Source of the DNA: an uncultured Lachnospiraceae bacterium
GTDB lineage: Bacteria > Bacillota > Clostridia > Lachnospirales > Lachnospiraceae
Assembly: GCA_910578335.1 (NCBI GenBank)
Contig: CAJTPU010000011.1
Location: 1 to 64,000 of the forward strand
Direction: 5' to 3'
DNA: 64,000 nt
Below, one piece after another: positions 33,295 through 42,607 of the stretch; within the stretch, counting starts at the first letter, position 1, and every line of letters starts with the position of its first letter. A model generated the notes under the pieces. The model was not told the origin of the DNA. It did not search any database and saw only the letters and a list, made by a program, of their open reading frames with translations. Position numbers and translations under genes: made by a program.

Positions 33295-35327
33295 CAGCCT
33301 CCTTTATCTGAAACCAACGGCGTCATTGCACCGTCGCTGTACAGGCGCAGCCTGTGCAGCGCTCTTGTACACGCCACATACAGCATCTTTTTATCTTCCC
33401 CGTCAAGATAGCTCTGCGCATCCGCATCACAGACAAGCACCGCGTCAAATTCCAGCCCCTTCGCCATATAACACGGCAGCAGAAGCGTCCCCTCTATCCT
33501 TTCCACAACATTATGTTTTAACAGCCGGATTTCCATGCGGGAGCGCAGTCCCCCATACAGGCGTTTACAGCTTTCCTCCGTCTTGCAAAGCAGACAAACG
33601 GTCTCGTAGCCCTTCTCCCTGCAGTCTTCTACTTCTCTCACTATCCCGTCCAGATATGCCTCATGTGTGTCAAAGGCTCTGACTTCCACTGCCTCACCCT
33701 TGCGGTTAAAGGATTTCACCTCCTGCCCGCCGTCGATAAACTGCAGCCCAAACTGCAGGATTTCATTGGTACAGCGGAAGCTTTTGTCCAGTGTCATCAG
33801 CGCTGCATTCTTCTTTTGCAGCACCGACCGCACCCCCTCATAGAAGGAAATATCCTCCTGCTTTTTAAGCGTCTGGTTGACATCGCCCAGCACAGTGTAT
33901 TTTGCATAAGGAAAAAGCAGATGAAATATTTCATACTGCAGCGGATAATAATCCTGCGCTTCATCGATTATCACCTGCCGGATATTGCGGTAGCCGTTGT
34001 AATCATGCAGCTTCAGATACAGATAGCAGACTGCGGCGGCATCGTCAAAATGCAGCCTTTCCGCCTCCAGATTTTCCAGCGTATAGCGTCTGATTTCATA
34101 AAGCCCTTCTGCACCGGCTCCTGCAAAATAATCATCTTCCTCCCACAGCAGCCCGTACAGGCTGCAAAGCCTCGATACGGCATCCAAGGACGCAAGCTCC
34201 GGATGCGCCGCTTCCAACCGTGGTATATCTGCAATCAGCCTGTTTAAAATCTGTAAAAAAGGCTTTCCGCTCTTGAACTGCATACTGTCCCTTACAAGCG
34301 CGCTCTCCATGTCATCCGATACAATTTCCTCCCAAAACGCATTTTGGGATTGCACCGCTTTTTTCTTTAAAACCTCATAAAGTATCTCTTCAAACACTCT
34401 GGATACTACGTTCTCTTCCCCCAGCTCCGGCAGTACGTTGGAAATATACTCCTCAAATACTGCGTTGGGCGAAATAATCATGATATTGTCCGCCTGAAGC
34501 CCAGACTGTACGCCACGGTACAAAAGATACGCCGCCCTGTGAAGCGCTACGGATGTCTTGCCGCTTCCCGCGGCGCCCTGTATCATCAGAAGGTCGTTCT
34601 CCATATTCCGAATTGCAATATCCTGCTCCTTCTGAATGGTCTCCACCACCGTCTTCATCTGTGGCGACACATTTTTTGACAGCAGGCGCTTTAATATAGC
34701 GTCACTGATATGGATATCCGTATCAAAAAAGTAGAGCAGACGTCCATTTTTGATTTCATACTGCCGCTTCTTCTCCACGCTTCCCGTCACTCTTCCCGCA
34801 GGCGCATCATAATAAGCTTCTCCCGTCATAAAACGGTAGAACACGCCGGCAATCGGTGAGCGCCAGTCATAGACATAGATTTTGAGAGAATTTTTCTCCA
34901 TCAAAGACGTCCTGCCAATGTATATTTTTTCCGCAGCCTCCTCCCCCGTAAAGCAAAAATCAATTCTTGCAAAATAAGGCGCCTCAACTACCTTTTCCAG
35001 CCGCCTTATCTTTCGCACCAGCTCCTCGCAGTCCGCCGCCATATTCGTAATAGGCAGAAGGCTCTGATTCAGCTCCACCAAAGCTTCAAAGCCGTCCGCA
35101 CTCCACAAATCCATAGCGCCGTGCTCCGTATGTTCCCGAAGCTCCCTCTTTGCCGCAATCATTTCCGACTGCCTTTTCTCTATTGCCTCCCTTGCCTGTA
35201 AAAGCTGCCGTTCTGCCGCCGTCACCGTCTCCTGCAGGTATACCTCCTCCCGCTGTTTTTCTTCCGTCTCCGCTTCCCTCGCACATGCTTTCTCCCTGTC
35301 TTCTGCCAGCCGCTGTTTTTCTTCCAT
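33255..35327 (-). CDS. helD: HelD-like superfamily 1 helicase (RNA polymerase recycling factor)
   Basis: 690 residues. N-terminal coiled coil (1-65, the secondary-channel arm in HelD), then a UvrD-like helicase with Walker A G-A-A-G-S-G-K-T at 251-258, D-E-A-Q-D (motif II) near 465, D-V-N-Q-T (III), F-R-C-T (IV) and V-A-C-T-R-A (VI). The insertion of about 100 residues before Walker A with Y-D-W-R-S-P-I-A-G-V-F-Y is diagnostic for HelD. It removes RNA polymerase from DNA. ATG 35327 follows GGGGGAG. Convergent overlap of 40 bases with the M56 gene. Confidence 0.9.
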   Translation of the reverse strand: MEEKQRLAEDREKACAREAETEEKQREEVYLQETVTAAERQLLQAREAIEKRQSEMIAAKRELREHTEHGAMDLWSADGFEALVELNQSLLPITNMAADCEELVRKIRRLEKVVEAPYFARIDFCFTGEEAAEKIYIGRTSLMEKNSLKIYVYDWRSPIAGVFYRFMTGEAYYDAPAGRVTGSVEKKRQYEIKNGRLLYFFDTDIHISDAILKRLLSKNVSPQMKTVVETIQKEQDIAIRNMENDLLMIQGAAGSGKTSVALHRAAYLLYRGVQSGLQADNIMIISPNAVFEEYISNVLPELGEENVVSRVFEEILYEVLKKKAVQSQNAFWEEIVSDDMESALVRDSMQFKSGKPFLQILNRLIADIPRLEAAHPELASLDAVSRLCSLYGLLWEEDDYFAGAGAEGLYEIRRYTLENLEAERLHFDDAAAVCYLYLKLHDYNGYRNIRQVIIDEAQDYYPLQYEIFHLLFPYAKYTVLGDVNQTLKKQEDISFYEGVRSVLQKKNAALMTLDKSFRCTNEILQFGLQFIDGGQEVKSFNRKGEAVEVRAFDTHEAYLDGIVREVEDCREKGYETVCLLCKTEESCKRLYGGLRSRMEIRLLKHNVVERIEGTLLLPCYMAKGLEFDAVLVCDADAQSYLDGEDKKMLYVACTRALHRLRLYSDGAMTPLVSDKGGCQSSPHASREKKP

Positions 35328-35449
35328 GCTCCCCCTTTCCAGCCGCCCTTCGGACGGCTTCCCGCTTTTATGTTGTTCCAGTTTAGCATTTTTATGACTG
35401 CACAAACAGTCTTGTTATTCTTATTTTTACATGCTATAATAAAAATGGA

Positions 35450-35494
35450 AAAAGAAAACCCGCTGCACCATAAACCGGCACAGCAGGTTTTTTT
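35450..35494. terminator. bidirectional intrinsic terminator
   Basis: AAACCCGCTG (35456-35465) pairs with CAGCAGGTTT (35481-35490); T-run on the plus side to 35494, A-rich stretch on the other. It ends the minus-strand gene at 35508. Confidence 0.7.
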
Positions 35495-35507
35495 CTTAGG
35501 CTTTCCG

Positions 35508-36002
35508 TCAAAATCCAAGCCCGCTTTTTATTTTCTCCATCAATTCGTTGTCAAATTGATATGTCATTTCCCTGATTCCTATCGCGGCTCCTTTTTTAGG
35601 ATATATCCACAAAACACCCATATCCTGAACCGCCTGTTTCAAAGTATACTTTTTTTTCTCGCTGGCTGCCACAAGCAGAATGTCCTTGATTTCCGAATAA
35701 GGCAGTCTCTTCTTGTCCAGTATCAGCCCCTTCTCGCAAAAGCGTGCGGCGCCGCCGCCCCGCTTCTTGGGAATCTCCACCACCAGTCTTCCAAACTCTG
35801 TATCTGCCATACCCTCCGCAAAGCTTCCGCTCCATTCCAATATACATTCACCGCCATGTAAATCCCGCTGTGCCTCTGCCTTCTTCTGCCGTTCGGCGCG
35901 TTCCTCGTAAAAGCTCTTAAAATACCAGACCAAAAATACAATACAGCCGATAACAAGCAGTAAAAAGAATATTGCAGGCAGGCATAATAAGAATGTTTTC
36001 AT
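35508..36002 (-). CDS. small membrane-anchored protein of unknown function
   Basis: 164 residues. One transmembrane helix (about 4-28), a basic/acidic linker rich in E, K and R, then a small beta-rich domain (60-160) containing LILDKKRLPYSEIKDILLV and LWIYPKKGAAIGIRE, the pattern of bacterial PH-like or YcxB-like domains. ATG 36002 has AAAGGAG nine bases upstream; a longer ORF exists but has no site. Divergent from the 36427 gene across repeat B. Confidence 0.65.
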   Translation of the reverse strand: MKTFLLCLPAIFFLLLVIGCIVFLVWYFKSFYEERAERQKKAEAQRDLHGGECILEWSGSFAEGMADTEFGRLVVEIPKKRGGGAARFCEKGLILDKKRLPYSEIKDILLVAASEKKKYTLKQAVQDMGVLWIYPKKGAAIGIREMTYQFDNELMEKIKSGLGF

Positions 36003-36142
36003 AAAACCACTCTCCTTTATCATTTCATCTTTTGTTTCACTATAACACAAATGCTCCCAAAAGTCTTCCTTTTGTAACGAAAACGAAAAAAGCACCATGA
36101 AATTATAAGAAAAATATCCGATAAAAATAATAAGCGACACAG

Positions 36143-36390
36143 GCAATTGCCTATAATCGATTCGGGTGTCAAAAGCCCTGATTGAAGTTGCCTGCTGTCA
36201 ATTTAACCTAAGAACAGGTGTGCACTCCGTTGCGCCAAACATTTCAATGAGCCTCTAAAGCGAAAATCGTGTTCAGCAAAGGCTTCCATGATTTTTGAGT
36301 CTCATTTCCATAGCGCAAAAGTCGTTTACACCTGTTCTTAGGTCAAATTGACAACCAACATTTTCGGACAGGGCTTTTGACACCCGAATC
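36143..36390. repeat. nested inverted repeat element B (composite)
   Basis: A perfect 22-bp inverted repeat (36159-36180 with 36369-36390) encloses a second one of 26 bp with one wobble (36196-36221 with 36328-36353), which encloses a branched centre (36222-36327). The outer arms carry blocks CAAAAGCCCTGATTGAAG and GACAGGGCTTTTGA shared with element D. The left flank GCAATTGCCTAT to GATTCGGGTGTCAA recurs on the minus strand at element C. The centre on the minus strand has a long hairpin and a short GGCGCAACGGAGTGC part in the place of the GNRA hairpin of A and C. It fills the 424-base space between divergent genes. Confidence 0.65.
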
Positions 36391-36426
36391 CTATAATCCT
36401 AAATAAACCAAAAGGAGAGAACATAT

Positions 36427-36669
36427 ATGTTAGCATCCGATATGAAACAACTTATCAATTCCATGGAGAATACTATCAAGCTGCAGAATCGCGCCAGAGC
36501 CGAAAGAAGGGCTGATAAGGCGGCACGCGAGCAGCAGGAATTTAAAGAAAAGCTGATGCGCATTTCTACCGGTGAATTGGAGCTCGAGGGCATGGCAAGA
36601 AAAGGAAAGGGCGCACAAGCCGCCGTTCAGAGAGACCAATTGATTGGACTTATGATGGCTGGCTTTTAA
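36427..36669 (+). CDS. small basic helical protein of unknown function
   Basis: 80 residues, mostly one long helix with many R, K, E and A (RARAERRADKAAREQQEFKEK) and a C terminus ending MMAGF. ATG 36427 has AAAGGAG nine bases upstream. The last codons lie in a perfect 26-bp palindrome (36655-36680), so the stop codon sits in a stem. No known family was recognised. It stands directly beside element B, and its promoter must lie in or next to it. Confidence 0.6.
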   Translation: MLASDMKQLINSMENTIKLQNRARAERRADKAAREQQEFKEKLMRISTGELELEGMARKGKGAQAAVQRDQLIGLMMAGF

Positions 36670-36699
36670 AAGCCAGCCATCCGCACTTTTCAAAAGAAA

Positions 36700-39171
36700 T
36701 TATTGTTTCGACTCTGCCTCTTCCAGACTTTGATAACCATACAAATGCACGCTGTTTTCCATCGTGAGGGCAGCAAGATTTTTTCCTTCCTGACACATCT
36801 TTACTACAAACCGTCCGTACAGCTCCAGCATCTTATCAGAATACGTACCGAGCTCGCCCCGCAGATAGGTTTCATAGGAGGTATCGCCAAAGCTGTCCTC
36901 GCTTGTATGAATCAGCCTTGCATTTCCAGCCAGACGCGGAAACTGCTTCGCAAATTCCTCCATAAAGCCTACCTGAAGCTTTACAACAGCCTCAATTATC
37001 TGCTTCTTTTCCTCCGGCAGAACCGGAAAATGCTCTGCTATGTCTGCATACTCCTTTGGAGCCGTGCTCTCCATCATTCTGCCGTACTTTTCCTCAATCA
37101 GATTGCGTCCCCTCTTGTATTCCGTTTTAAAGTCATACAGATATTGTATCAGCATCTTGCGTTCCCATGTCAGATACTGGCTTTTCCGCATAATGGTGAA
37201 CGTCCGCCTGTTGTTTTGACAGGATGCCCTGCCGCCGGCGTTTTTCACCTTGTCAAAAGCCTCAAACTCTGCCTCCACAATTTCATCAATCAGCTCTTCC
37301 TCCGATAATTCCTCCAAGCCTTCTTTTTGGTACAATTCGTCTACGTGGAACTCCAGAAAGCTCTCTCGGCTGCTTATCAGGTCTGCCTCATAAAGCCTGT
37401 CTGCCAGCCTCTGCGCCAGCTCCTCCACAAGCGCCGTCTGCTGCGACACGTCTTCGCCCTCCACAGCTTCCCGAATCAGCCTGGCCTCTTCTTCATAGTC
37501 CGCCGTCTGCGCAATCCCCTGATAGAGCCATTTATCATGAAGGGGATACCTGCCAGCCAGATAATACAGGATTTTCATCGCCTGCTTCATACCTTCCGCC
37601 AAGGAAAGGGCAGCCGCCACCATATCGTTCCGTCCCGCCATTCTGGCAAAATTATACTGCGCCGCCTGTGCAAAACGGGCACAGGCATTTGTCAGCTTTA
37701 AGTAATACACCTCTTTTGGCATACCCGTTCTCAAAAACTCCTGAATGGCAGAAAAAGTTCCTTCCACATCCCGAAAAACTTCTCCGTTTACCGCTGCAGC
37801 CAGCGCTTCATCCGCAAGGTCATCCCAATATACGATAAGCTGTCCTTCCCTTGCACTTGCATGCAGCAGCTTTACCTTCTCCTCCACACTACCCGGAAAA
37901 TAGGGATGTGCACCTTGCACTTCTACTACCTTTCCACTCTCCTCCTCAAGTCTGTACGCGCCGGATACAATATCTATCATCGAAGCGCAGTCCTCTGAAA
38001 CAAGAATTCTATGAAAGAAACCGGCTATGGTACATACTCCCACACGTCCGCCCGCACGCTTTGTTGAGACGCGCGAAAATCCCATAAACTCTTTAGGCAG
38101 CTCCTCATATGCCTTCTGCAGCTCTTTTCCGATTTCCTCATAAACCTCAATATTCATCCACATGGCAAAGCCCGGTCCCCAGTCGTGGTCTCTGGATACC
38201 TCGTCGTCATAACCGAAGCAGTCGGAGCCTTCTCCGCAGAGGCCTACTGCAATTTTGTCCTCATACTCCGCAAACTTCTCGTGAATCATGGGCTTGCCGT
38301 ATTCCTCATAGTACGCCCTGCACAGCGCAAGTCCGGTCATCGGTTCTTTTGTTGTTGCATTATGTTCCATCGCATCCTCCCTTTGTGCCCTTTCGCACTC
38401 TTCTAAATTTTGTGCCAATCTTTGATAGTACTCATTTTCTCCCAGAGACACTTTCATCCCCTCCATTGCTTTCTGAAAACATTCTGCTGCTTTTTTATAT
38501 TCCCTGCGCCCATAATGGTAAGCTCCCATGGAAGCTAACGCTGCGCAGTAATGGGAATCCGAAATACCGTGCTTTTCAAATATTTCTATTGCCCGCCTGC
38601 AGTATTCCATGGCAGTTTCATCCTCGTGAAGCACAACGCATGTAGAGGCAAGATTGGCATATGTGACAGCCTCCTCAAAATATGCATCTGCATTGACTTG
38701 CACAATCGCCAGCGCCTTTAACAAGTTTTCCTTCGCCTCACTGAAATTTCCCATTTCCTGATGCAAAAGGCTTAGGTTATTGTATAGACTGGCAAAAAGC
38801 ATATCGTTTTCGTCGAGATTTTCCCGATACAGCTTCAAAACCTCTCCATAATATGCCATGGATTCCGCCAGTCTGCCGCCGGCGCGATAAGCGTTTGCGA
38901 TGTTTAAAAGCGTGGTCGCATAGGGCATACTGCCCTGTATTCCCATCCGCTCCATCAGCTTGAGCGCGGCGGCAGCATAGCTATATGAACTTTCCACCTG
39001 ACTGGTTTCCCGCATGTAGCCAATCATCTCATTCAGCAGGGTAAGCAGCGCATGATTGTCTGCTTCCTCCATGGCGAGCCTTATGGAATCTTCTAAAAGC
39101 CGCTGCGCCTCCTGTCCCTTGTTTTCCGAAAACAGTCTGTCCAGTTTATTTACAATTTCATCCGTCCTCAT
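36700..39171 (-). CDS. TPR - DUF4037 nucleotidyltransferase-like - DUF4125 fusion protein
   Basis: 823 residues in three parts. (1) TPR repeats, residues 15-260, with the W/A/Y pattern in about six units. (2) A nucleotidyltransferase-like domain (about 285-580) with G-S at 315-316 and D328-H-D330, as in DUF4037. (3) A DUF4125 domain (about 630-810) with I-V-E-A-E-F-E-A-F, G-G-R-A-S-C-Q-N-N and M-R-x-S-Q-Y-L-x-W. The substrate could be a small molecule or a protein; the family is not characterised. A single gene with its own leader of 180 bases. The possible regulatory role comes only from the TPR part. Confidence 0.8.
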   Translation of the reverse strand: MRTDEIVNKLDRLFSENKGQEAQRLLEDSIRLAMEEADNHALLTLLNEMIGYMRETSQVESSYSYAAAALKLMERMGIQGSMPYATTLLNIANAYRAGGRLAESMAYYGEVLKLYRENLDENDMLFASLYNNLSLLHQEMGNFSEAKENLLKALAIVQVNADAYFEEAVTYANLASTCVVLHEDETAMEYCRRAIEIFEKHGISDSHYCAALASMGAYHYGRREYKKAAECFQKAMEGMKVSLGENEYYQRLAQNLEECERAQREDAMEHNATTKEPMTGLALCRAYYEEYGKPMIHEKFAEYEDKIAVGLCGEGSDCFGYDDEVSRDHDWGPGFAMWMNIEVYEEIGKELQKAYEELPKEFMGFSRVSTKRAGGRVGVCTIAGFFHRILVSEDCASMIDIVSGAYRLEEESGKVVEVQGAHPYFPGSVEEKVKLLHASAREGQLIVYWDDLADEALAAAVNGEVFRDVEGTFSAIQEFLRTGMPKEVYYLKLTNACARFAQAAQYNFARMAGRNDMVAAALSLAEGMKQAMKILYYLAGRYPLHDKWLYQGIAQTADYEEEARLIREAVEGEDVSQQTALVEELAQRLADRLYEADLISSRESFLEFHVDELYQKEGLEELSEEELIDEIVEAEFEAFDKVKNAGGRASCQNNRRTFTIMRKSQYLTWERKMLIQYLYDFKTEYKRGRNLIEEKYGRMMESTAPKEYADIAEHFPVLPEEKKQIIEAVVKLQVGFMEEFAKQFPRLAGNARLIHTSEDSFGDTSYETYLRGELGTYSDKMLELYGRFVVKMCQEGKNLAALTMENSVHLYGYQSLEEAESKQ

Positions 39172-39352
39172 ATTGCCTCTCTATGCTTTCTTATTATATT
39201 TTGTTGTCGCCCCGCCTTTCGGCACAATGTAACCTGTAATGGTATTATAACATACCCAATGCGTTTTCGGATAGTGTTTTATCGCATCTTGCGCAAATTC
39301 GGACTATCGTTCCGTTCCTGTAGCCGCTCCGCTCTCATAGGTCACTCCCTGC

Positions 39353-40717
39353 TTATATCCTAAGCCCTTTGGGATAATGGTTCTTCATCACAGTCCCCGT
39401 GATTTTGCCCCAGCCCAGAGAATATCCGGCGACACACGCCAGACACCAGCCCTTCGCCTGTGTATTGACCGAAACGGTCTGACCGCCGATATACTGCTCT
39501 GCCTCGGCAAAAGTAAGATTGACCTTCTGCTTTGCCTCCTCCGGCTTTAGAGCCAATGCCAGCGCGTGAGAGGGCTCGAAGCGGTTTTTCTTAAAGGCTC
39601 CCAGATGCAGCCCCGGACGAAGCGCCCTGATGCCCTTTAACGCCGGCATCCCCTCCATTCCCAGATAAAGCTGTTCTCCATAGCGCAAGTATATGCCGGA
39701 CGCTGTCCAATTAGAAAGATACTGCTCTCTAAATGCGGAAAAGAGACTGTACTCCTGTGCCGGCAATCCTTTTTCCATGCCGTTTCCTGCCTTTGGCAGA
39801 TAATCGCATTCACCCTCTCTTTGCAGTACCGCAAAATAATGTCCTTCTCCCTTTATCCTGTGAGGCATGAGACGCACTGTATTTTCCACACCGTCAGCCG
39901 GATTCTCCACCCATTTCCCCTGTCCGCACAAAAAGCCCTCTCTCTGCTCTACAGGTTCTATGGAAAAATCCGGATGCCGCTTTACAAAGCGGCTGACAGT
40001 TCCCTCATCCTCCTCCGGCGCAAAGGTACAAGTCGAATAAACCATTTTTCCGCCCGGACGCAGCATCCTGGCGGCACAGTCCAGTATCCCGTCCTGCCTT
40101 TTCGCGCAGAGCGCAACATTTTCCACACTCCACTCTTCACAAGCCTCCTCTGATTTACGGAACATGCCCTCCCCCGAACAGGGCGCGTCTACCAGAATCT
40201 TATCAAAATATCCGGTAAACACCGCCGCAAGCCGCTCCGGCGTTTCATTGGTGACAATCACATTGCCAAGCCCCATCCGCTCCACGTTTTCGGAAAGTAT
40301 CTGTGCTCTCGCGGGATGGATTTCATTGCTGACCAAAATGCCCTCCCCCTGCATGGCGGCGGCAAGCTGCGTTGTCTTTCCGCCAGGCGCCGCGCACAAA
40401 TCCAGTACCCTGTCCCCCGGATGCACCTTAAGAAACACTGCCGGCGCCATCGCAGAAGGCTCCTGCATATAATAAACGCCCGCAGCGTGAAGCGGGCTTT
40501 TGCCCGGCTTATCCGCACCCTCTATATAAAATCCGTCTTCCGTCCACGGCACTCTCTCAAGGGAAAAATACCCCTCCTTCACAAAGGTTTCTGCGTCCGC
40601 CTTTATGGTGTTTACACGCAGTCCCCGCCGGCTCTCCATGGAAAATGCTTCCAAAAATGCCGGATACTCTTCCCCCAGCAACTTTTTCATTCTCTCTAAA
40701 AACAGTTTCGGCAGCAT
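39353..40717 (-). CDS. rsmF: 16S rRNA m5C methyltransferase, RsmF/NOL1/NOP2/Sun family
   Basis: 454 residues. AdoMet-dependent cytosine-5 methyltransferase for rRNA: D-L-C-A-A-P-G-G-K-T-T-Q near 108 (SAM site), D-A-P-C-S-G-E-G-M-F-R near 185 (one Cys) and Y-S-T-C-T-F-A-P-E-E near 235 (second Cys). The C-terminal part with F-K-K-N-R-F-E-P-S-H-A and S-L-G-W-G-K is the PUA-like RsmF tail. ATG 40717 follows AGGAG. The exact target base cannot be told from sequence. Confidence 0.92.
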   Translation of the reverse strand: MLPKLFLERMKKLLGEEYPAFLEAFSMESRRGLRVNTIKADAETFVKEGYFSLERVPWTEDGFYIEGADKPGKSPLHAAGVYYMQEPSAMAPAVFLKVHPGDRVLDLCAAPGGKTTQLAAAMQGEGILVSNEIHPARAQILSENVERMGLGNVIVTNETPERLAAVFTGYFDKILVDAPCSGEGMFRKSEEACEEWSVENVALCAKRQDGILDCAARMLRPGGKMVYSTCTFAPEEDEGTVSRFVKRHPDFSIEPVEQREGFLCGQGKWVENPADGVENTVRLMPHRIKGEGHYFAVLQREGECDYLPKAGNGMEKGLPAQEYSLFSAFREQYLSNWTASGIYLRYGEQLYLGMEGMPALKGIRALRPGLHLGAFKKNRFEPSHALALALKPEEAKQKVNLTFAEAEQYIGGQTVSVNTQAKGWCLACVAGYSLGWGKITGTVMKNHYPKGLRI

Positions 40718-40813
40718 ATTTTCTCCTGTTCTTTTCTCTTTTTGGCACAAAGCGGTATCCGCCTCTGCTCCCGCCATAGACGGAAGCATTTTCCGGCACA
40801 GAAAAAAGGGCGC

Positions 40814-41917
40814 TTATATATGCGCCCCTTCTTTTTGCTCTGTCACCATATCTTCCATCTGTTCTCGTGCGTTTTTGAAACAATTCAAGAGCTTGGGCGA
40901 GAAGGTGCCGCATTCTCCCCGCATAATCATATGAAAAGCCTCGTCCATTGAATAAGCGCTCTTATACACTCTCTCGCTGACAAGCGCATCGTAAACGTCC
41001 GCGACCGATACAATCTGTGCTGAAATCGGAATTTCATCCCCCACAAGCCCGTCGGGATAGCCCCTGCCATCGTATCTCTCATGATGATGACGGCATATTT
41101 CGTAACATGCCTCGCCATACTTATCATCCCACGCACCCTTGATGCTTTTTAGAATATCACAGCCTCTCGTCGTGTGGGACTTCATACACTCAAATTCCTC
41201 CTGTGTCAGCCGTGCAGGCTTTAACAGAATATTATCCGGAATCGCTATCTTGCCAATATCATGCATGGAGCTTGCGGAGACAATCACCTCCACCTTGTCC
41301 GGCGTCAGCTCGTATTCGGGGTAATCCTTCATCAGCTCCTCTGCCAAAATACGGGTAAAATCTTTGACGCGCTTAATATGCTCGCCGCTTTCCAGATTTC
41401 TGCTCTCCACAATCGTACCGAGCGCATCCAGAATGCGGGCATTGTTTTCCCGCAGGCGGCTTGCCTGTACCTTCAACAGGCTGTTCTGTTCCTGCAGGGT
41501 TTTCGTCTGCTCCTCCACCTTGTGCTCCAGACGGTTCTTGTACATGTACAAATCCGTCACGTTGTTCACTCTCTTCTTCACTAGCACATGGTCAAACGGC
41601 TTTCTGACAAAATCAGAAGCGCCGTACTCGAAGCTCTTCCTCTCAATTTCCACAGAATTTTCCCCACTGATTACAAGCACGGGGATTTTATCCAGCCAGC
41701 CCTTCTTCTTCATGACCTCCAAAACCGCAAAGCCATCCATTTGGGGCATAATCAAATCCAACAGCACCACTGCTATATCGTCATGAAATTCCTCCAGCCG
41801 CTCCAGCGCTTCCCTGCCGTCCGCCGCTTCCATCACCGGATGCTCGTCCTCCAGTATTTCCGTCAGAATCTCACGGTTCAATTCCATATCGTCCACTATA
41901 AGTATTTTGCTGTGCAT
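40814..41917 (-). CDS. response regulator with HD-GYP domain
   Basis: 367 residues. Receiver domain (1-120) with acidic D9-D10, phosphoacceptor Asp in L-L-D-L-I-M-P near 52 and the conserved K-P at 108. A coiled coil follows (125-165), then the HD-GYP phosphodiesterase (175-360) with M-H-D-I-G-K, H-H-H-E-R-Y-D-G-R-G-Y-P and D-V-Y-D-A-L. It would degrade cyclic di-GMP on phosphorylation. No kinase is adjacent. ATG 41917 follows AAAGGA. The cyclase at 18.8 kb is the opposing activity in this window. Confidence 0.92.
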   Translation of the reverse strand: MHSKILIVDDMELNREILTEILEDEHPVMEAADGREALERLEEFHDDIAVVLLDLIMPQMDGFAVLEVMKKKGWLDKIPVLVISGENSVEIERKSFEYGASDFVRKPFDHVLVKKRVNNVTDLYMYKNRLEHKVEEQTKTLQEQNSLLKVQASRLRENNARILDALGTIVESRNLESGEHIKRVKDFTRILAEELMKDYPEYELTPDKVEVIVSASSMHDIGKIAIPDNILLKPARLTQEEFECMKSHTTRGCDILKSIKGAWDDKYGEACYEICRHHHERYDGRGYPDGLVGDEIPISAQIVSVADVYDALVSERVYKSAYSMDEAFHMIMRGECGTFSPKLLNCFKNAREQMEDMVTEQKEGAHI

Positions 41918-41994
41918 AACTGTCCTTTCCCAAACCTTATGTTCACCTGTTTCCAATCATTATTATTTTAAAACATAGGGTTTTTGAAGTCAAT

Positions 41995-42029
41995 AAAAAG
42001 AACCCGAATTTCTTATGAAACCCGCGTTC
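41995..42029 (-). terminator. terminator after spoVAC
   Basis: The minus-strand sequence forms an imperfect hairpin (42029 to 42000) and then TTTTT. It lies 84 bases after the spoVAC stop. Confidence 0.6.
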
Positions 42030-42112
42030 CTTTATTAACCTTAATTTTCTTTCACTGCCTTCGTCCTTCCGCTCCATGCTGTCACAGGCAGCCGCCTTTT
42101 ACCTCTGCCTTC

Positions 42113-42607
42113 TCACCAGACTCCAAAGCACCGTCCAATCCAGTACCCGAGTCCCAGCACCCAGCTTGTAAAAATGCCGTACAGAATCACCGGTCCCGCA
42201 ATGGTAAAAATCTTGCAGCCCACGCCAAACACCCAGCCTTCCTTTTTAAACTCAATTGCCGGAGCCGCCACCGAATTGGCAAATCCCGTTATCGGCACCA
42301 GCGCACCGGCGCCGCCCCACTTCACAATACGGGGGTAAATGTTCAGACCGGTCAGAAGTACACTCAAAAAAATCAATGACAGCGAACACCAGCTTGCCGC
42401 CGTCTCCTTGTCCATACTCATTACATCCGTACAAAACTGTAAAATCCCCTGCCCCAGCACGCAGATAAGCCCGCCGACTATAAACGCCTTCAGCATCTGC
42501 AGCCACAGATTATGCGTCGGCGTCATTTCCTTGACATACTGCTCATAATTCTGCTTTTTTTCCTCCATGCCGGATTTGGGATTCCTGTTTTCACTTTTAT
42601 CAGTCAT
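42113..42607 (-). CDS. spoVAC: stage V sporulation protein AC
   Basis: 164 residues, four to five hydrophobic segments; the mechanosensitive part of the SpoVA channel. Typical blocks: F-I-V-G-G-L-I-C-V-L-G-Q-G near 43, D-K-E-T-A-A-S-W-C-S-L near 66, G-G-A-G-A-L-V-P-I-T-G-F-A-N-S-V near 98 and F-K-K-E-G-W-V-F-G-V-G near 120. AAAGGAG precedes ATG 42607. Element C separates it from spoVAB. Confidence 0.96.
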   Translation of the reverse strand: MTDKSENRNPKSGMEEKKQNYEQYVKEMTPTHNLWLQMLKAFIVGGLICVLGQGILQFCTDVMSMDKETAASWCSLSLIFLSVLLTGLNIYPRIVKWGGAGALVPITGFANSVAAPAIEFKKEGWVFGVGCKIFTIAGPVILYGIFTSWVLGLGYWIGRCFGVW

